Source of the DNA: Streptomyces toyocaensis
GTDB lineage: Bacteria > Actinomycetota > Actinomycetes > Streptomycetales > Streptomycetaceae
Assembly: GCF_000725125.1 (NCBI RefSeq)
Contig: NZ_JFCB01000005.1
Coordinates: 62,001 to 126,000, forward strand
Direction: 5' to 3'
Length of the DNA: 64,000 nucleotides
Under the pieces are notes generated by a model that saw only the letters and a program-made list of their open reading frames with translations, had not been told where the DNA came from and ran no database searches. Shown here piece by piece: positions 33,578 through 41,760 of this stretch; the first letter of the stretch is position 1; the number at the start of each line of letters is the position of its first letter. A program made the position numbers and the translations under genes.

Positions 33578-35221
33578 GTGAATGGTCCGCTCATCGTCCA
33601 GTCCGACAAGACTCTTCTCCTCGAGGTCGACCACGAGCAGGCCGACGACTGCCGGCGGGTCATCGCGCCCTTCGCCGAGCTGGAGCGGGCGCCCGAGCAC
33701 ATCCACACCTACCGGGTGACCCCGCTCGGCCTGTGGAACGCGCGGGCGGCGGGGCACGACGCCGAGCAGGTCGTGGACGCGCTGGTGCAGTACAGCCGCT
33801 ATCCGGTGCCGCACGCGCTGCTCGTCGACATCGCCGACACCATGGACCGCTACGGCCGGCTCAGCCTGGTCAAGCACCCGGCGCACGGCCTGGTCCTCAC
33901 CAGCACCGACCGGCCCGTGCTGGAGGAGGTGCTGCGCTCGAAGCGGATCGCGCCGCTCGTCGGCGCCCGGATCGACCCGGACACGGTGGTCGTGCACCCC
34001 TCGGAACGCGGCCAGATCAAGCAGACGCTGCTGAAGCTGGGCTGGCCCGCCGAGGACCTCGCCGGGTACGTGGACGGCGAGGCGCACCCCATCGAGCTGG
34101 TCGAGGACGGGTGGGCGCTGCGCCCGTACCAGAAGCAGGCCGTGGAGAACTTCTGGCACGGCGGTTCCGGTGTGGTCGTCCTGCCCTGCGGCGCGGGCAA
34201 GACACTGGTCGGCGCCGGTGCGATGGCCCAGGCGAAGTCGACGACGCTGATCCTGGTCACCAACACCGTCTCGGCCCGCCAGTGGAAGCACGAGCTGGTG
34301 AAGCGGACCTCGCTGACCGAGGACGAGATCGGCGAGTACAGCGGCACCAGGAAGGAGATCCGCCCCGTCACCATCGCCACCTACCAGGTGCTGACGACGA
34401 AGCGGAAGGGCATCTACCCCCACCTGGAGCTGTTCGACTCCCGGGACTGGGGCCTGATCCTCTACGACGAGGTGCACCTGCTGCCGGCCCCCGTCTTCAA
34501 GTTCACCGCCGACCTGCAGGCGCGGCGGCGGCTCGGCCTGACGGCGACCCTCGTGCGTGAGGACGGCCGCGAGTCGGACGTGTTCTCGCTGATCGGCCCG
34601 AAGCGGTTCGACGCGCCGTGGAAGGAGATCGAGGCGCAGGGCTACATCGCCCCGGCCGACTGCGTGGAGGTCCGGGTCAGTCTCACCGACGCCGAGCGGC
34701 TGGCGTACGCCACGGCGGAGCAGGACGAGAAGTACCGGTTCTGCTCGACGACGGCGACCAAGCAGAAGGTGACGGAGGCGATCGTCCGGCGGTTCGCGGG
34801 GCAGCAGATCCTCGTCATCGGGCAGTACATCGACCAGCTCGACGAGCTGGGCGAGCACCTGGACGCGCCGGTGATCAAGGGCGAGACGTCGAACGCCCAG
34901 CGGGAGAAGCTGTTCGACGCGTTCCGCGAGGGCCAGATCAGCGTCCTGGTGGTGTCCAAGGTCGCGAACTTCTCGATCGACCTGCCGGAGGCCACGGTCG
35001 CCGTCCAGGTGTCGGGCACCTTCGGCTCCCGGCAGGAGGAGGCGCAGCGGCTCGGCCGGGTGCTGCGGCCCAAGGCGGACGGGCACCAGGCGCACTTCTA
35101 CTCCGTGGTCGCCCGGGACACCATCGACCAGGACTTCGCGGCGCACCGCCAGCGGTTCCTGGCCGAGCAGGGGTACGCCTACCGGATCATGGACGCGGAC
35201 GAGCTCCTCGCGGAGAACTGA
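33578..35221 (+). CDS. XPB-type DNA repair helicase (superfamily 2)
   Basis: A 547-residue SF2 helicase of the bacterial XPB family. Motif I is VLPCGAGKTLVGAGAMAQ (about residue 205), motif II is the DEVH box in ILYDEVHLLPAPVFKF (about residue 295), motif III follows as GLTATLVREDGRESD, and motif VI is QEEAQRLGRVLRPK (about residue 485). The N-terminal 180 residues hold the damage-recognition-like domain. Mycobacterial relatives unwind DNA 3' to 5'. The GTG start at 33578 has AAAGG upstream. It follows the helicase-associated gene on the same strand. Confidence 0.92.
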   Translation: MNGPLIVQSDKTLLLEVDHEQADDCRRVIAPFAELERAPEHIHTYRVTPLGLWNARAAGHDAEQVVDALVQYSRYPVPHALLVDIADTMDRYGRLSLVKHPAHGLVLTSTDRPVLEEVLRSKRIAPLVGARIDPDTVVVHPSERGQIKQTLLKLGWPAEDLAGYVDGEAHPIELVEDGWALRPYQKQAVENFWHGGSGVVVLPCGAGKTLVGAGAMAQAKSTTLILVTNTVSARQWKHELVKRTSLTEDEIGEYSGTRKEIRPVTIATYQVLTTKRKGIYPHLELFDSRDWGLILYDEVHLLPAPVFKFTADLQARRRLGLTATLVREDGRESDVFSLIGPKRFDAPWKEIEAQGYIAPADCVEVRVSLTDAERLAYATAEQDEKYRFCSTTATKQKVTEAIVRRFAGQQILVIGQYIDQLDELGEHLDAPVIKGETSNAQREKLFDAFREGQISVLVVSKVANFSIDLPEATVAVQVSGTFGSRQEEAQRLGRVLRPKADGHQAHFYSVVARDTIDQDFAAHRQRFLAEQGYAYRIMDADELLAEN

Positions 35222-35240
35222 GCGCGTGGGCCGGCGGCGG

Positions 35241-35624
35241 TCACCCCGCGGGCAGGTTGAACACCAGCACCAGGACGACCAGCCAGGGCAGCAGCGACAG
35301 GCCGGCCAGCCAGATCCGCGGCACCGACCAGCGGCGGGTCCGGGGCAGCAGCCAGCAGGCGAGCCAGGCGCAGACCGAGAGGACGCCGCCGAAGGACAGG
35401 GTTCCGTAGATCACGCTCAGGGTGGTCGTCAGCGCGGACGAGCAGTGGTCGGGACCGCAGCTGTCGGTCGCCATGGCGGACAGCCCGCCGAACAGCACCG
35501 CCGCGGGCGCCAGCAGCGCCCCGAGCGCGGCCGCGACGGCGGGCGCCACCCGGGCGCGGGGATCCCGCTCGGCCCGGTACCGCCGGACGGGCGACACGGG
35601 GGCGGCGGCGTGGTGGTGACTCAT
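35241..35624 (-). CDS. Small four-helix membrane protein
   Basis: A 127-residue protein with a short histidine-rich N terminus (MSHHHAAAPVSPVRRY) and about three to four hydrophobic helices (about residues 28-50, 63-85, 98-122). A CGPDHCSS pair of cysteines sits in an outside loop. No family was recognised. It converges on the XPB helicase with a 19-bp gap. The ATG at 35624 was chosen over a longer upstream frame because the region before it reads as spacer. Confidence 0.65.
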   Translation of the reverse strand: MSHHHAAAPVSPVRRYRAERDPRARVAPAVAAALGALLAPAAVLFGGLSAMATDSCGPDHCSSALTTTLSVIYGTLSFGGVLSVCAWLACWLLPRTRRWSVPRIWLAGLSLLPWLVVLVLVFNLPAG

Positions 35625-35779
35625 ACCGCCAGTGAAGCGGCCCGGCGGCGGGCGGCGCACCGGCGCGGGTACTCAGCGGCGGGTGTCCGCGTACTCACAC
35701 GCCGGCGAGGCGGCGCGCCCCGACGCGGTGCCGGAGTACGCCGCCCGCGGGCGGGGCGAGGCTCGCACGGTCGCGGGCG

Positions 35780-36565
35780 CTACTTCGGGTCCCGGTCGAA
35801 CCTGGCGGCCGACCAGAAGTAGCCGAGTACCGCCAGGCCCAGGCACCAGGCCACCGCCAGCCATCCGTTGTGGCCGATCTCCGTGCCGAGCAGCAGGCCG
35901 CGCAGGGTCTCGATGGCCGGGGTGAAGGGCTGGTACTCCGCGACCGGCTGGAACCAGCCCGGCATTCCGTCGACCGGGACGAAGGCGCTGGACAGCAGCG
36001 GCAGCAGGATCAGCGGCAGCGCGTTGTTGCTGGCCGCCTCGGCGTTCGGGCTGACCAGTCCCATGCCGACGGCGATCCAGGTGAGCGCCAGGGAGAACAG
36101 CACGAGCAGCCCGAACGCGGCCAGCCACTCCAGGGCCGTGGCGTCCGTGGAGCGGAAGCCGATGGCCACGCCCACGGCACCGACCAGGACCACGCTCGCG
36201 ACCGACTGCAGCACGCTGCCGACGACGTGCCCGACGAGCACGGAGCCCCGGTGGATGGCCATCGTGCGGAAGCGGGCGATGATGCCCTCGGTCATGTCCA
36301 TGGAGACGGACACCGCGGTGCCGATCGTGGTGCTGCCGATGGTCATCAGCAGCACGCCGGGCACCAGGTAGGCGATGTACGCGGAGCGGTCGGCTCCGCC
36401 CAGGCCCGCGCTCATCACGTCGCCGAAGATGTAGACGAAGAGCAGCAGGAGCATGACCGGCGTGAGCAGCAGGTTCAGGGTGAGGGACGGGTAGCGGCGC
36501 GCGTGCAGGAGGTTGCGGCGCAGCATCGTGGACGAGTCGCGTACGGCCAGGGCGAGGGTGCTCAT
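35780..36565 (-). CDS. ABC transporter permease, DrrB/ABC-2 type
   Basis: A 261-residue membrane protein with six helices and the ABC-2 signature GMGLVSPNAEAASNNALPLI preceded by MDMTEGIIARFRTMAIHRGS. It is the membrane half of a DrrAB-like exporter that pumps drugs or lipids outward. Its ATG overlaps the stop of the ATPase gene by 4 bp (ATGA), so the two proteins are made together. The substrate is unknown. Confidence 0.9.
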   Translation of the reverse strand: MSTLALAVRDSSTMLRRNLLHARRYPSLTLNLLLTPVMLLLLFVYIFGDVMSAGLGGADRSAYIAYLVPGVLLMTIGSTTIGTAVSVSMDMTEGIIARFRTMAIHRGSVLVGHVVGSVLQSVASVVLVGAVGVAIGFRSTDATALEWLAAFGLLVLFSLALTWIAVGMGLVSPNAEAASNNALPLILLPLLSSAFVPVDGMPGWFQPVAEYQPFTPAIETLRGLLLGTEIGHNGWLAVAWCLGLAVLGYFWSAARFDRDPK

Positions 36566-37533
36566 CGGACGGTCTCCTTGGACTGGGCGGGGACGGCCGC
36601 GCCGCCGGTCAGGGCGAAGAAGACGTCGTCGAGGTCGGGGGTGTGCACGGTCAGTCCGTCCGCCTCGACGCCGGCGGAGTCGAGGCGGTCGAGGAGGGCG
36701 CGCAGCTCGCGCTGGCTGCCGTCGCTGGGGACTTGCAGGACGAGGGACTCGTCGTCCCGGGAGGCAGCGTCCAGGGCGGAGGCGGCGGACCGGTAGCCGG
36801 CCGGGTCGGTGAAGCGGAGCCGGACGTGCCCGCCGGGAACGATCTGCTTGAGTTCCTCGGCGGTGCCCTCGGCGGCGATCCCCCCGTCGTGGAGGACGGC
36901 GATGCGGTCGGCGAGTTCGTCGGCCTCCTCCAGGTACTGGGTGGTGAGGAAGACGGTGACGCCGCCCGAGACCAGTTCGCGGATGATCTGCCACATGCCG
37001 TGGCGGGAGCGCGGGTCGAGGCCGGTGGTCGGCTCGTCGAGGAAGATGATCCGGGGCTCGCCGACGAGGGTCATGGCGATGTCGAGGCGGCGCTTCATGC
37101 CGCCGGAGTAGGTGGAGGCGGGCCGCTTCGCCGCTTCGGCGAGGTCGAACCGCTCCAGCAGCTCGGCGGCCACCCTCCGCCCCTCGCGCTTGGAGAGGTG
37201 GTGCAGGTCCGCCATCAGGAGCATGTTCTCCTCGCCCGTGATCAGGCCGTCCACGGCGGAGAACTGACCGGTGACACCGATCGCGGCCCGCACGGCCTGC
37301 GGGTCGGCGGCGAGGTCGTGGCCGCCGACCCGCAGATCGCCGGCGTCCGCGGTGACGAGGGTGGAGAGGATCTTGACGACGGTGGTCTTGCCGGCACCGT
37401 TCGGCCCCAGCAGGGAGAAGATCGTCCCTTCCGGGACGGTCAGGTCGACGCCGTCGAGGACGACCTTGTCGCCGTAGGACTTGCGCAGCCCGTGCACCGC
37501 GATGGCCAAGCCGGTCATCAGGGGTTCTCCCAT
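36562..37533 (-). CDS. ABC transporter ATP-binding protein, DrrA type
   Basis: A 323-residue ATPase. Walker A is LLGPNGAGKTTVVKIL (about residue 43), the signature STYSGGMKRRLDIAM lies near residue 140, Walker B is IIFLDEPTTGLD (about residue 160), and the H-loop is FLTTQYLEEAD. The C-terminal 100 residues are the DrrA-type regulatory extension, which ends with PDLDDVFFALTG. It pairs with the downstream permease. The ATG at 37533 has GAAGGA 8 nt upstream; ATG 37518 is an alternative. The divergent GbsR/MarR-like gene is the likely regulator. Confidence 0.93.
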   Translation of the reverse strand: MGEPLMTGLAIAVHGLRKSYGDKVVLDGVDLTVPEGTIFSLLGPNGAGKTTVVKILSTLVTADAGDLRVGGHDLAADPQAVRAAIGVTGQFSAVDGLITGEENMLLMADLHHLSKREGRRVAAELLERFDLAEAAKRPASTYSGGMKRRLDIAMTLVGEPRIIFLDEPTTGLDPRSRHGMWQIIRELVSGGVTVFLTTQYLEEADELADRIAVLHDGGIAAEGTAEELKQIVPGGHVRLRFTDPAGYRSAASALDAASRDDESLVLQVPSDGSQRELRALLDRLDSAGVEADGLTVHTPDLDDVFFALTGGAAVPAQSKETVR

Positions 37534-37569
37534 CGAGCGTTCCTTCGCTTGTCTTTTCTGATACGGGAA

Positions 37570-37598
37570 AGGCTACGTTGCGTTCACATAGTCAGCAA
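37570..37598 (-). promoter_or_regulatory. Promoter of the DrrAB-type exporter
   Basis: On the minus strand TTGCTG (complement of 37593-37598) and TAGCCT (complement of 37570-37575) are separated by 17 bp, 37 bp before the ATPase start. One GTTGCG/A motif lies within the spacer and another just upstream, as expected for a repressor-controlled promoter. Confidence 0.5.
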
Positions 37599-37697
37599 CT
37601 ATTTCGTTGCACACAAGAGATATTTGCGCAGCTCACAGCGGCATTATCGTTGCAACGTATAGTGAATTAACGCAACAAGACGTAGGCGTTCGTTGCA
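37576..37697. promoter_or_regulatory. Cluster of CGTTGC(A/G) motifs in the divergent regulator/exporter region
   Basis: CGTTGCA occurs at 37605-37611, within the perfect palindrome CGTTGCAACG at 37648-37657, and at 37691-37697. CGTTGCG is at 37577-37583 and its complement AACGCAAC at 37669-37676. The palindrome abuts a TATAGT -10-like hexamer (37658-37663) pointing to the regulator gene. The block is AT-rich against its surroundings. These are candidate binding sites of the divergent regulator. Confidence 0.55.
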
Positions 37698-37717
37698 ATG
37701 ACAAGGAGGTGAACGCT

Positions 37718-37888
37718 ATGCTGGCGACCTCACGGACCACGCCCACGGAGCACGGAGGAGTACGCGGTGCCAGGAGGCAGGCTCACCCAGCAGGAACGCC
37801 AGCAGATCGCGCTGGGACTCGCCGACGGGCTCGCCTACGCGGAGATCGCCCGGCGGCTCGACCGCCCCACGTCGACGGTCACGCGTGA
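37718..37888 (+). other. Possible leader ORF in front of the regulator
   Basis: AAGGAGGTGA, a near-perfect Shine-Dalgarno sequence, lies 5 nt before ATG 37718. The frame encodes MLATSRTTPTEHGGVRGARR and stops at 37888, out of frame with and overlapping the regulator gene. Only the first 16 codons precede the regulator start. It could be a short leader peptide that couples translation, or a frameshift may separate this start from the regulator. Confidence 0.35.
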
Positions 37889-38525
37889 GGTGATGCGCAA
37901 CGGCGGTCCCGCCTCCTACCGCGCGGACCTGGCCCACCGCGCCGCCGAACGCCGCGCCCACCGACGCAGACGGGCCGCACCCCAGGGGCCGCAGGTGCCG
38001 CAGGAGGCTCACGGGCGCGACGCGGAGGCCGTGCGCGAGTACGAGGAGACGCTCACCACCGCCTTCATAGCGTCGGGCACGCCCAGGATGATGGCGCGGG
38101 TCATGGCCTGCCTCACCCTCACCGACAGCGGCAGCCTCACCGCCTCCGAACTCGCCCAGCGGCTGCAGGTCAGCCCGGCGTCCATCTCCAAGGCGATCAC
38201 GTTCCTGGAGGGACAGGACCTCGTGCGCCGGTACCGCGAAGAAGGCCGCCGTGAGCGCTACGGCTTCGACGAGGACATCTGGTACCAGTCGATGATGGCC
38301 AGCGCCGAGTCCACCGCCCGGGTCGCCGAGACCTCACGGCAGGGCGTCGCCGTCATGGGGCCCGGCACACCGGCCGCCACACGCCTGGAGAACGCCGCCC
38401 GCTTCCTCGACTTCATCGCCGAGACCATGATCCGCGCCTCCGAGCAGGCCCGCGAGATTCTCCACCCGAAACCCGGAACGGCCTCGGACGACAGCGCCGG
38501 GCAGCCTCGTCCGGACCAGGGGTGA
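37767..38525 (+). CDS. GbsR/MarR-type regulator with N-terminal IS30-like helix-turn-helix
   Basis: A 252-residue regulator with two DNA-binding parts. Residues 5-60 (LTQQERQQIALGLADGLAYA and EIARRLDRPTSTVTREVMRN) match the helix-turn-helix of IS30 transposases. Residues about 110-170 form a winged helix of the GbsR/MarR kind (LTASELAQRLQVSPASISKA then ITFLEGQDLVRRYREE). It is divergent from the DrrAB-type exporter and probably controls it. The GTG start has GGAGGAG upstream; a strong Shine-Dalgarno and ATG lie 49 bp further upstream in another frame. Such two-HTH proteins recur in actinobacteria. Confidence 0.82.
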   Translation: MPGGRLTQQERQQIALGLADGLAYAEIARRLDRPTSTVTREVMRNGGPASYRADLAHRAAERRAHRRRRAAPQGPQVPQEAHGRDAEAVREYEETLTTAFIASGTPRMMARVMACLTLTDSGSLTASELAQRLQVSPASISKAITFLEGQDLVRRYREEGRRERYGFDEDIWYQSMMASAESTARVAETSRQGVAVMGPGTPAATRLENAARFLDFIAETMIRASEQAREILHPKPGTASDDSAGQPRPDQG

Positions 38526-38566
38526 CCGGAGCCGGTCGCGACCCCGGCCGGGAAAAGGAACGGTGC

Positions 38567-38707
38567 CTACCTGCGGCGGACGCCCGCCTCCTCGGCGTAC
38601 TCGCCGAGAACGATCACGTCGAAGGCGGCGCCGAGGAACACCTTCACGGCACGCAGGGCGTCGCCCGCACGATGGCGGTGGTGACCGCTGGGCCACCGGG
38701 CGGGCAC
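38567..38707 (-). CDS. Small hypothetical protein (46 residues)
   Basis: A short minus-strand frame from GTG 38707 reads MPARWPSGHHRHRAGDALRA then VKVFLGAAFDVIVLGEYAEE and ends AGVRRR. About 90 percent of its codons end in G or C and the second half looks like a real helix-strand pattern. No clear ribosome site was seen. It sits 29 bp behind the lipoprotein gene on the same strand. It may be a genuine small gene or the end of a decayed one. Confidence 0.4.
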   Translation of the reverse strand: MPARWPSGHHRHRAGDALRAVKVFLGAAFDVIVLGEYAEEAGVRRR

Positions 38708-38736
38708 CGGCCTGCGGAAGACCTCGCTCCGCGCCG

Positions 38737-39180
38737 CTAGACGCCGTAGTAGGAGAGCGAGATCGATGTGCCGGAGCCCGTCGGGCTCACCTGCACGGTC
38801 AGGCCGTCGCCGCCCTTGCGGGCGAGCAGGTGCACGCTGGTCTCCCCCTCGTACTTCGAGGTGATGTCCCAGTCCTCGTCCTCGAGGAGATCGATGTAGA
38901 AGTCGCCCACCTTCTCCACCGGGTCGTCCGTGCGCAGCATGGTGAAGCCCTTGGCCTCGGTGACGACCTCCGCACCCGGGTACCTGCGGACCGGGCCGGT
39001 GCTCGCGTCCTCCTCCGGGCTGCCGGAGGTGGTCGAGGCGGTCGGCGTGCCGGGGGCCGTGGTGGTCGCCGTGACCGTGCGGGCGGGCTCCGCGTCCCCG
39101 TCGGAGTCACCGCAGCCGGTGACTCCCACGGCGGCGAGGACGAGGGCGGCCGACACGGCGAACGGAAGTCTGCGCTGCAC
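38737..39180 (-). CDS. Predicted lipoprotein
   Basis: A 147-residue exported protein: basic start, hydrophobic LPFAVSAALVLAAVG and lipobox VTGCGDS (Cys about residue 23). A threonine/serine-rich linker follows, then a small folded domain of about 85 residues (YPGAEVVTEAKGFTMLRTDD and KVGDFYIDLLEDEDWDITSK). The domain pattern fits surface lipoproteins of unknown role. The start GTG 39180 follows AGGAGG; the adjacent GTG at 39183 is an alternative. Confidence 0.75.
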   Translation of the reverse strand: MQRRLPFAVSAALVLAAVGVTGCGDSDGDAEPARTVTATTTAPGTPTASTTSGSPEEDASTGPVRRYPGAEVVTEAKGFTMLRTDDPVEKVGDFYIDLLEDEDWDITSKYEGETSVHLLARKGGDGLTVQVSPTGSGTSISLSYYGV

Positions 39181-39428
39181 CACTGCCTCCTGCGGGTGCG
39201 GGGACCGTTCCAGTCTGTGAACGGTCCCCGGCCCCCGCAACCGGTGCGTGCACGGAGCGTCACCGGTCCCCCGGCGGCCGGAACCGGAGAAACCGGTTGG
39301 CCTCGCGCACGGCTCCTCGCCTAGACTCCTCCGCCTTGCCCGCCTCCCTCACGGAGCGCCGCCGACCGGACGGAAACCGGCCGGTATCCCGCACCCACGC
39401 CAGCAGCAGGTCCCCCGGAGGCACCCCC

Positions 39429-41516
39429 TTGTCCGCGTCCACGCCGGTAGACGAGCCCGTAGATGGTCCCGCGACGACCAACCCCGCAGGCGACGATCCG
39501 CTCGCGCGGGAGCGCGCCCACCTGGCCGCGTCCCGCTCCGCACTGCGCGCCATGCGCGAGGACGTCGAGGCCCTGGACATCAGCGACGTCACCGCCAACT
39601 GGGTCAACGCGGCCGTCCTGCAGCGCCAGATCGAGGAGCGCGTCAAGGCGCTGGCCGACCTCAGCGACACCCCGCTGTTCTTCGGCCGGCTCGACTACCT
39701 GCACGCCCCCGGTGCCGAACGGGCCGAGGGCGCGGAAGGTGAGTGCTTCTACATCGGGCGGCGGCACGTGCACGACGCGGACGGCGACCCGATGGTGATC
39801 GACTGGCGTGCGCCGGTGTCCCAGCCGTTCTACCGGGCGTCCAAGAGGGATCCGCTGGACGTCACGCTGCGCCGCCGCTTCGGCTACACCGGCGGCGACC
39901 TCACGGCGTACGAGGACGAGCACCTGTCCGACCCGACGGAGGGGGCCACGACCAGCAAGCTGCTCCAGCAGGAGATCGAGCGCCCGCGCGTCGGCCCGAT
40001 GCGGGACATCGTCGCGACGATCCAGCCGGAGCAGGACGAGATCGTACGGTCCGGCCTGTCCGGCAGCGTGTGCGTCCAGGGAGGACCCGGGACGGGGAAG
40101 ACGGCCGTGGGTCTGCACCGGGTGGCCTACCTGCTGTACGCCCACCGCGAGCGGCTGGCCCGCACCGGCACGCTGGTCGTCGGACCGAACCGGTCCTTCC
40201 TGCACTACATCGAGCAGGTGCTGCCCGCACTGGGCGAACTGACGGTCGCGCAGGCCACGGTCGACGACCTGGTGGCGCACGTGGAGGTGCGCGGGACGGA
40301 CGACGCGGCGGCGGCTGTCGTCAAGGGCGACGCCCGCATGGCCCAGGTGCTGCGCAGGGCCCTGTACTCCCACGTCACGATGCCCGCCGAGTCGGTCGTG
40401 GTGGTCCGCGGATCACGCCGCTGGCGGATCCCCGCGTACGAACTGGAGGAGACGGTCCGCCAGTTGCTCAACCGCGACATCCGCTACGGCGCCGCCCGCG
40501 ACGCCCTCCCGCAGCGCATCGCGCACGCCGTGCTGGTGCGGATGGAGCGGGCCGGGGAGGCGCCGGACGACCGGGTGCAGGACGCGGTGGCCCGCAGCGC
40601 CGCGGTGAAGGCGGCGGTGAAGGCGGTCTGGCCGGCCGTCGACCCGGCCAAGCTGGTGCTGCGGCTGCTCGGCGACCCGGAGTTCCTGGCGGAGCACGCG
40701 GAGGGCCTGCTCGACGAGCAGGAGCAGAAGACGATCCTGTGGGCGAAGCCCGCCCGCTCGGTGAAGTCGGCGAAGTGGTCGGCGGCGGACGCGGTGCTGA
40801 TCGACGAGGCGGCCGACCTGATCCGGCGCACGCACTCCCTCGGGCACGTGGTGCTCGACGAGGCGCAGGACCTGTCCCCCATGCAGTACCGGGCGGTGGG
40901 ACGGCGCTGCACGACCGGGTCGGCGACCGTCCTGGGCGACCTGGCCCAGGGCACCACGCCGTGGGCGACCCGCAGTTGGGAGGAGGCGCTGGCCCACCTC
41001 GGCAAGCGGGACGCGGTGATCGAGGAGCTGACGGCCGGCTTCCGCGTCCCGACGGACGTCATCACGTACGCCTCCCGGCTCCTCCCGCACATCGCTCCGG
41101 GTCTCACGCCTGTGGCGTCGATCCGCGAGAACCCGGGCTTCTTCGAGGTCCGCCGGTCCGGGGGGCCGGACGACGTGGTGTCCGCGTGCCGTGAACTCCT
41201 GGACCACGAAGGTTCGGTCGGCCTGATCGCCGCGGACGCCCGCGTCCCGGAACTGGCACGGGCCCTGACGGCGGCGGGGGTCACGTACATCGCCCCCGGC
41301 GAGGAGACGACCCACGCCACCCGCCTGACCCTGGTCCCGGCCTCCCTGGCGAAGGGCCTGGAGTACGACTACGTCGTCCTGGACGAACCCGGCGCGGTGG
41401 TGGACGCCGAGCCCGACGAACGCACGGGCCTGCGCCGCCTGTACGTCACCCTGACCCGAGCGGTCTCGGGCCTGATCGTGACGCACACGGCCCCGTTGCC
41501 GGACCAGCTGACCTGA
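39429..41516 (+). CDS. helR: HelR/HelD-like RNA polymerase-associated ATPase
   Basis: A 695-residue UvrD-like protein of the HelD/HelR family. Walker A is VQGGPGTGKTAVGLHR (about residue 220), Walker B is HVVLDEAQDLSPMQYRAVG (about residue 480), and LRRLYVTLTRAVSGLIV is motif VI. The N-terminal helical arm (ARERAHLAASRSALRAMRED) would enter the polymerase secondary channel. HelR displaces rifamycins and HelD recycles stalled polymerase. TTG 39429 follows GGAGG at 7 nt and gives MSASTPVDEP; the longer frame to 39297 lacks support. I did not find a rifamycin-associated element upstream, but I do not know its consensus well. Confidence 0.85.
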   Translation: MSASTPVDEPVDGPATTNPAGDDPLARERAHLAASRSALRAMREDVEALDISDVTANWVNAAVLQRQIEERVKALADLSDTPLFFGRLDYLHAPGAERAEGAEGECFYIGRRHVHDADGDPMVIDWRAPVSQPFYRASKRDPLDVTLRRRFGYTGGDLTAYEDEHLSDPTEGATTSKLLQQEIERPRVGPMRDIVATIQPEQDEIVRSGLSGSVCVQGGPGTGKTAVGLHRVAYLLYAHRERLARTGTLVVGPNRSFLHYIEQVLPALGELTVAQATVDDLVAHVEVRGTDDAAAAVVKGDARMAQVLRRALYSHVTMPAESVVVVRGSRRWRIPAYELEETVRQLLNRDIRYGAARDALPQRIAHAVLVRMERAGEAPDDRVQDAVARSAAVKAAVKAVWPAVDPAKLVLRLLGDPEFLAEHAEGLLDEQEQKTILWAKPARSVKSAKWSAADAVLIDEAADLIRRTHSLGHVVLDEAQDLSPMQYRAVGRRCTTGSATVLGDLAQGTTPWATRSWEEALAHLGKRDAVIEELTAGFRVPTDVITYASRLLPHIAPGLTPVASIRENPGFFEVRRSGGPDDVVSACRELLDHEGSVGLIAADARVPELARALTAAGVTYIAPGEETTHATRLTLVPASLAKGLEYDYVVLDEPGAVVDAEPDERTGLRRLYVTLTRAVSGLIVTHTAPLPDQLT

Positions 41517-41646
41517 TCACGAGGCCGGGCGTACCGGCCGCACCCACCCGCTCCCGCCCACACCACGCCACCCGCGCACACCCGCACCAACCCACCCCGC
41601 GGGCAGCCGCACCACGCCACCCGCGGGCAGTCGCACCACCGCACCC

Positions 41647-41681
41647 GCGGGCAGTCGTGCCGCAGGGCGGCACGGGTGGGC
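41647..41681. terminator. Hairpin terminator in a dispersed intergenic repeat
   Basis: CGTGCCGC (41656-41663) and GCGGCACG (41667-41674) form a perfect 8-bp stem with a 3-nt loop between the convergent helR and cutC genes. The flanking GCGGGCAGT and GGTGGGCG recur at 29206-29262. Upstream, 41570-41650 holds three imperfect copies of CACCCGCGGGCAGYCGCACCA. No gene is seen in 41517-41760. Confidence 0.65.
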
Positions 41682-41760
41682 GCGACGGCACCCCGTGAGC
41701 GCCGGGTTGCGCGACCCACCCCCGCCCGGCAGCGACCCCCGCCGACAAGGGAGCGAACGC

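Noticed and set aside
33042-33581. Open frames in the gap before the XPB gene
   Set aside because: Arginine/proline-rich translations without recognisable features; typical of GC-rich spacer.
39190-39428. A rifamycin-associated element upstream of helR
   Set aside because: Looked for an inverted repeat of that kind and found none; I also do not remember the consensus well enough to exclude a variant.
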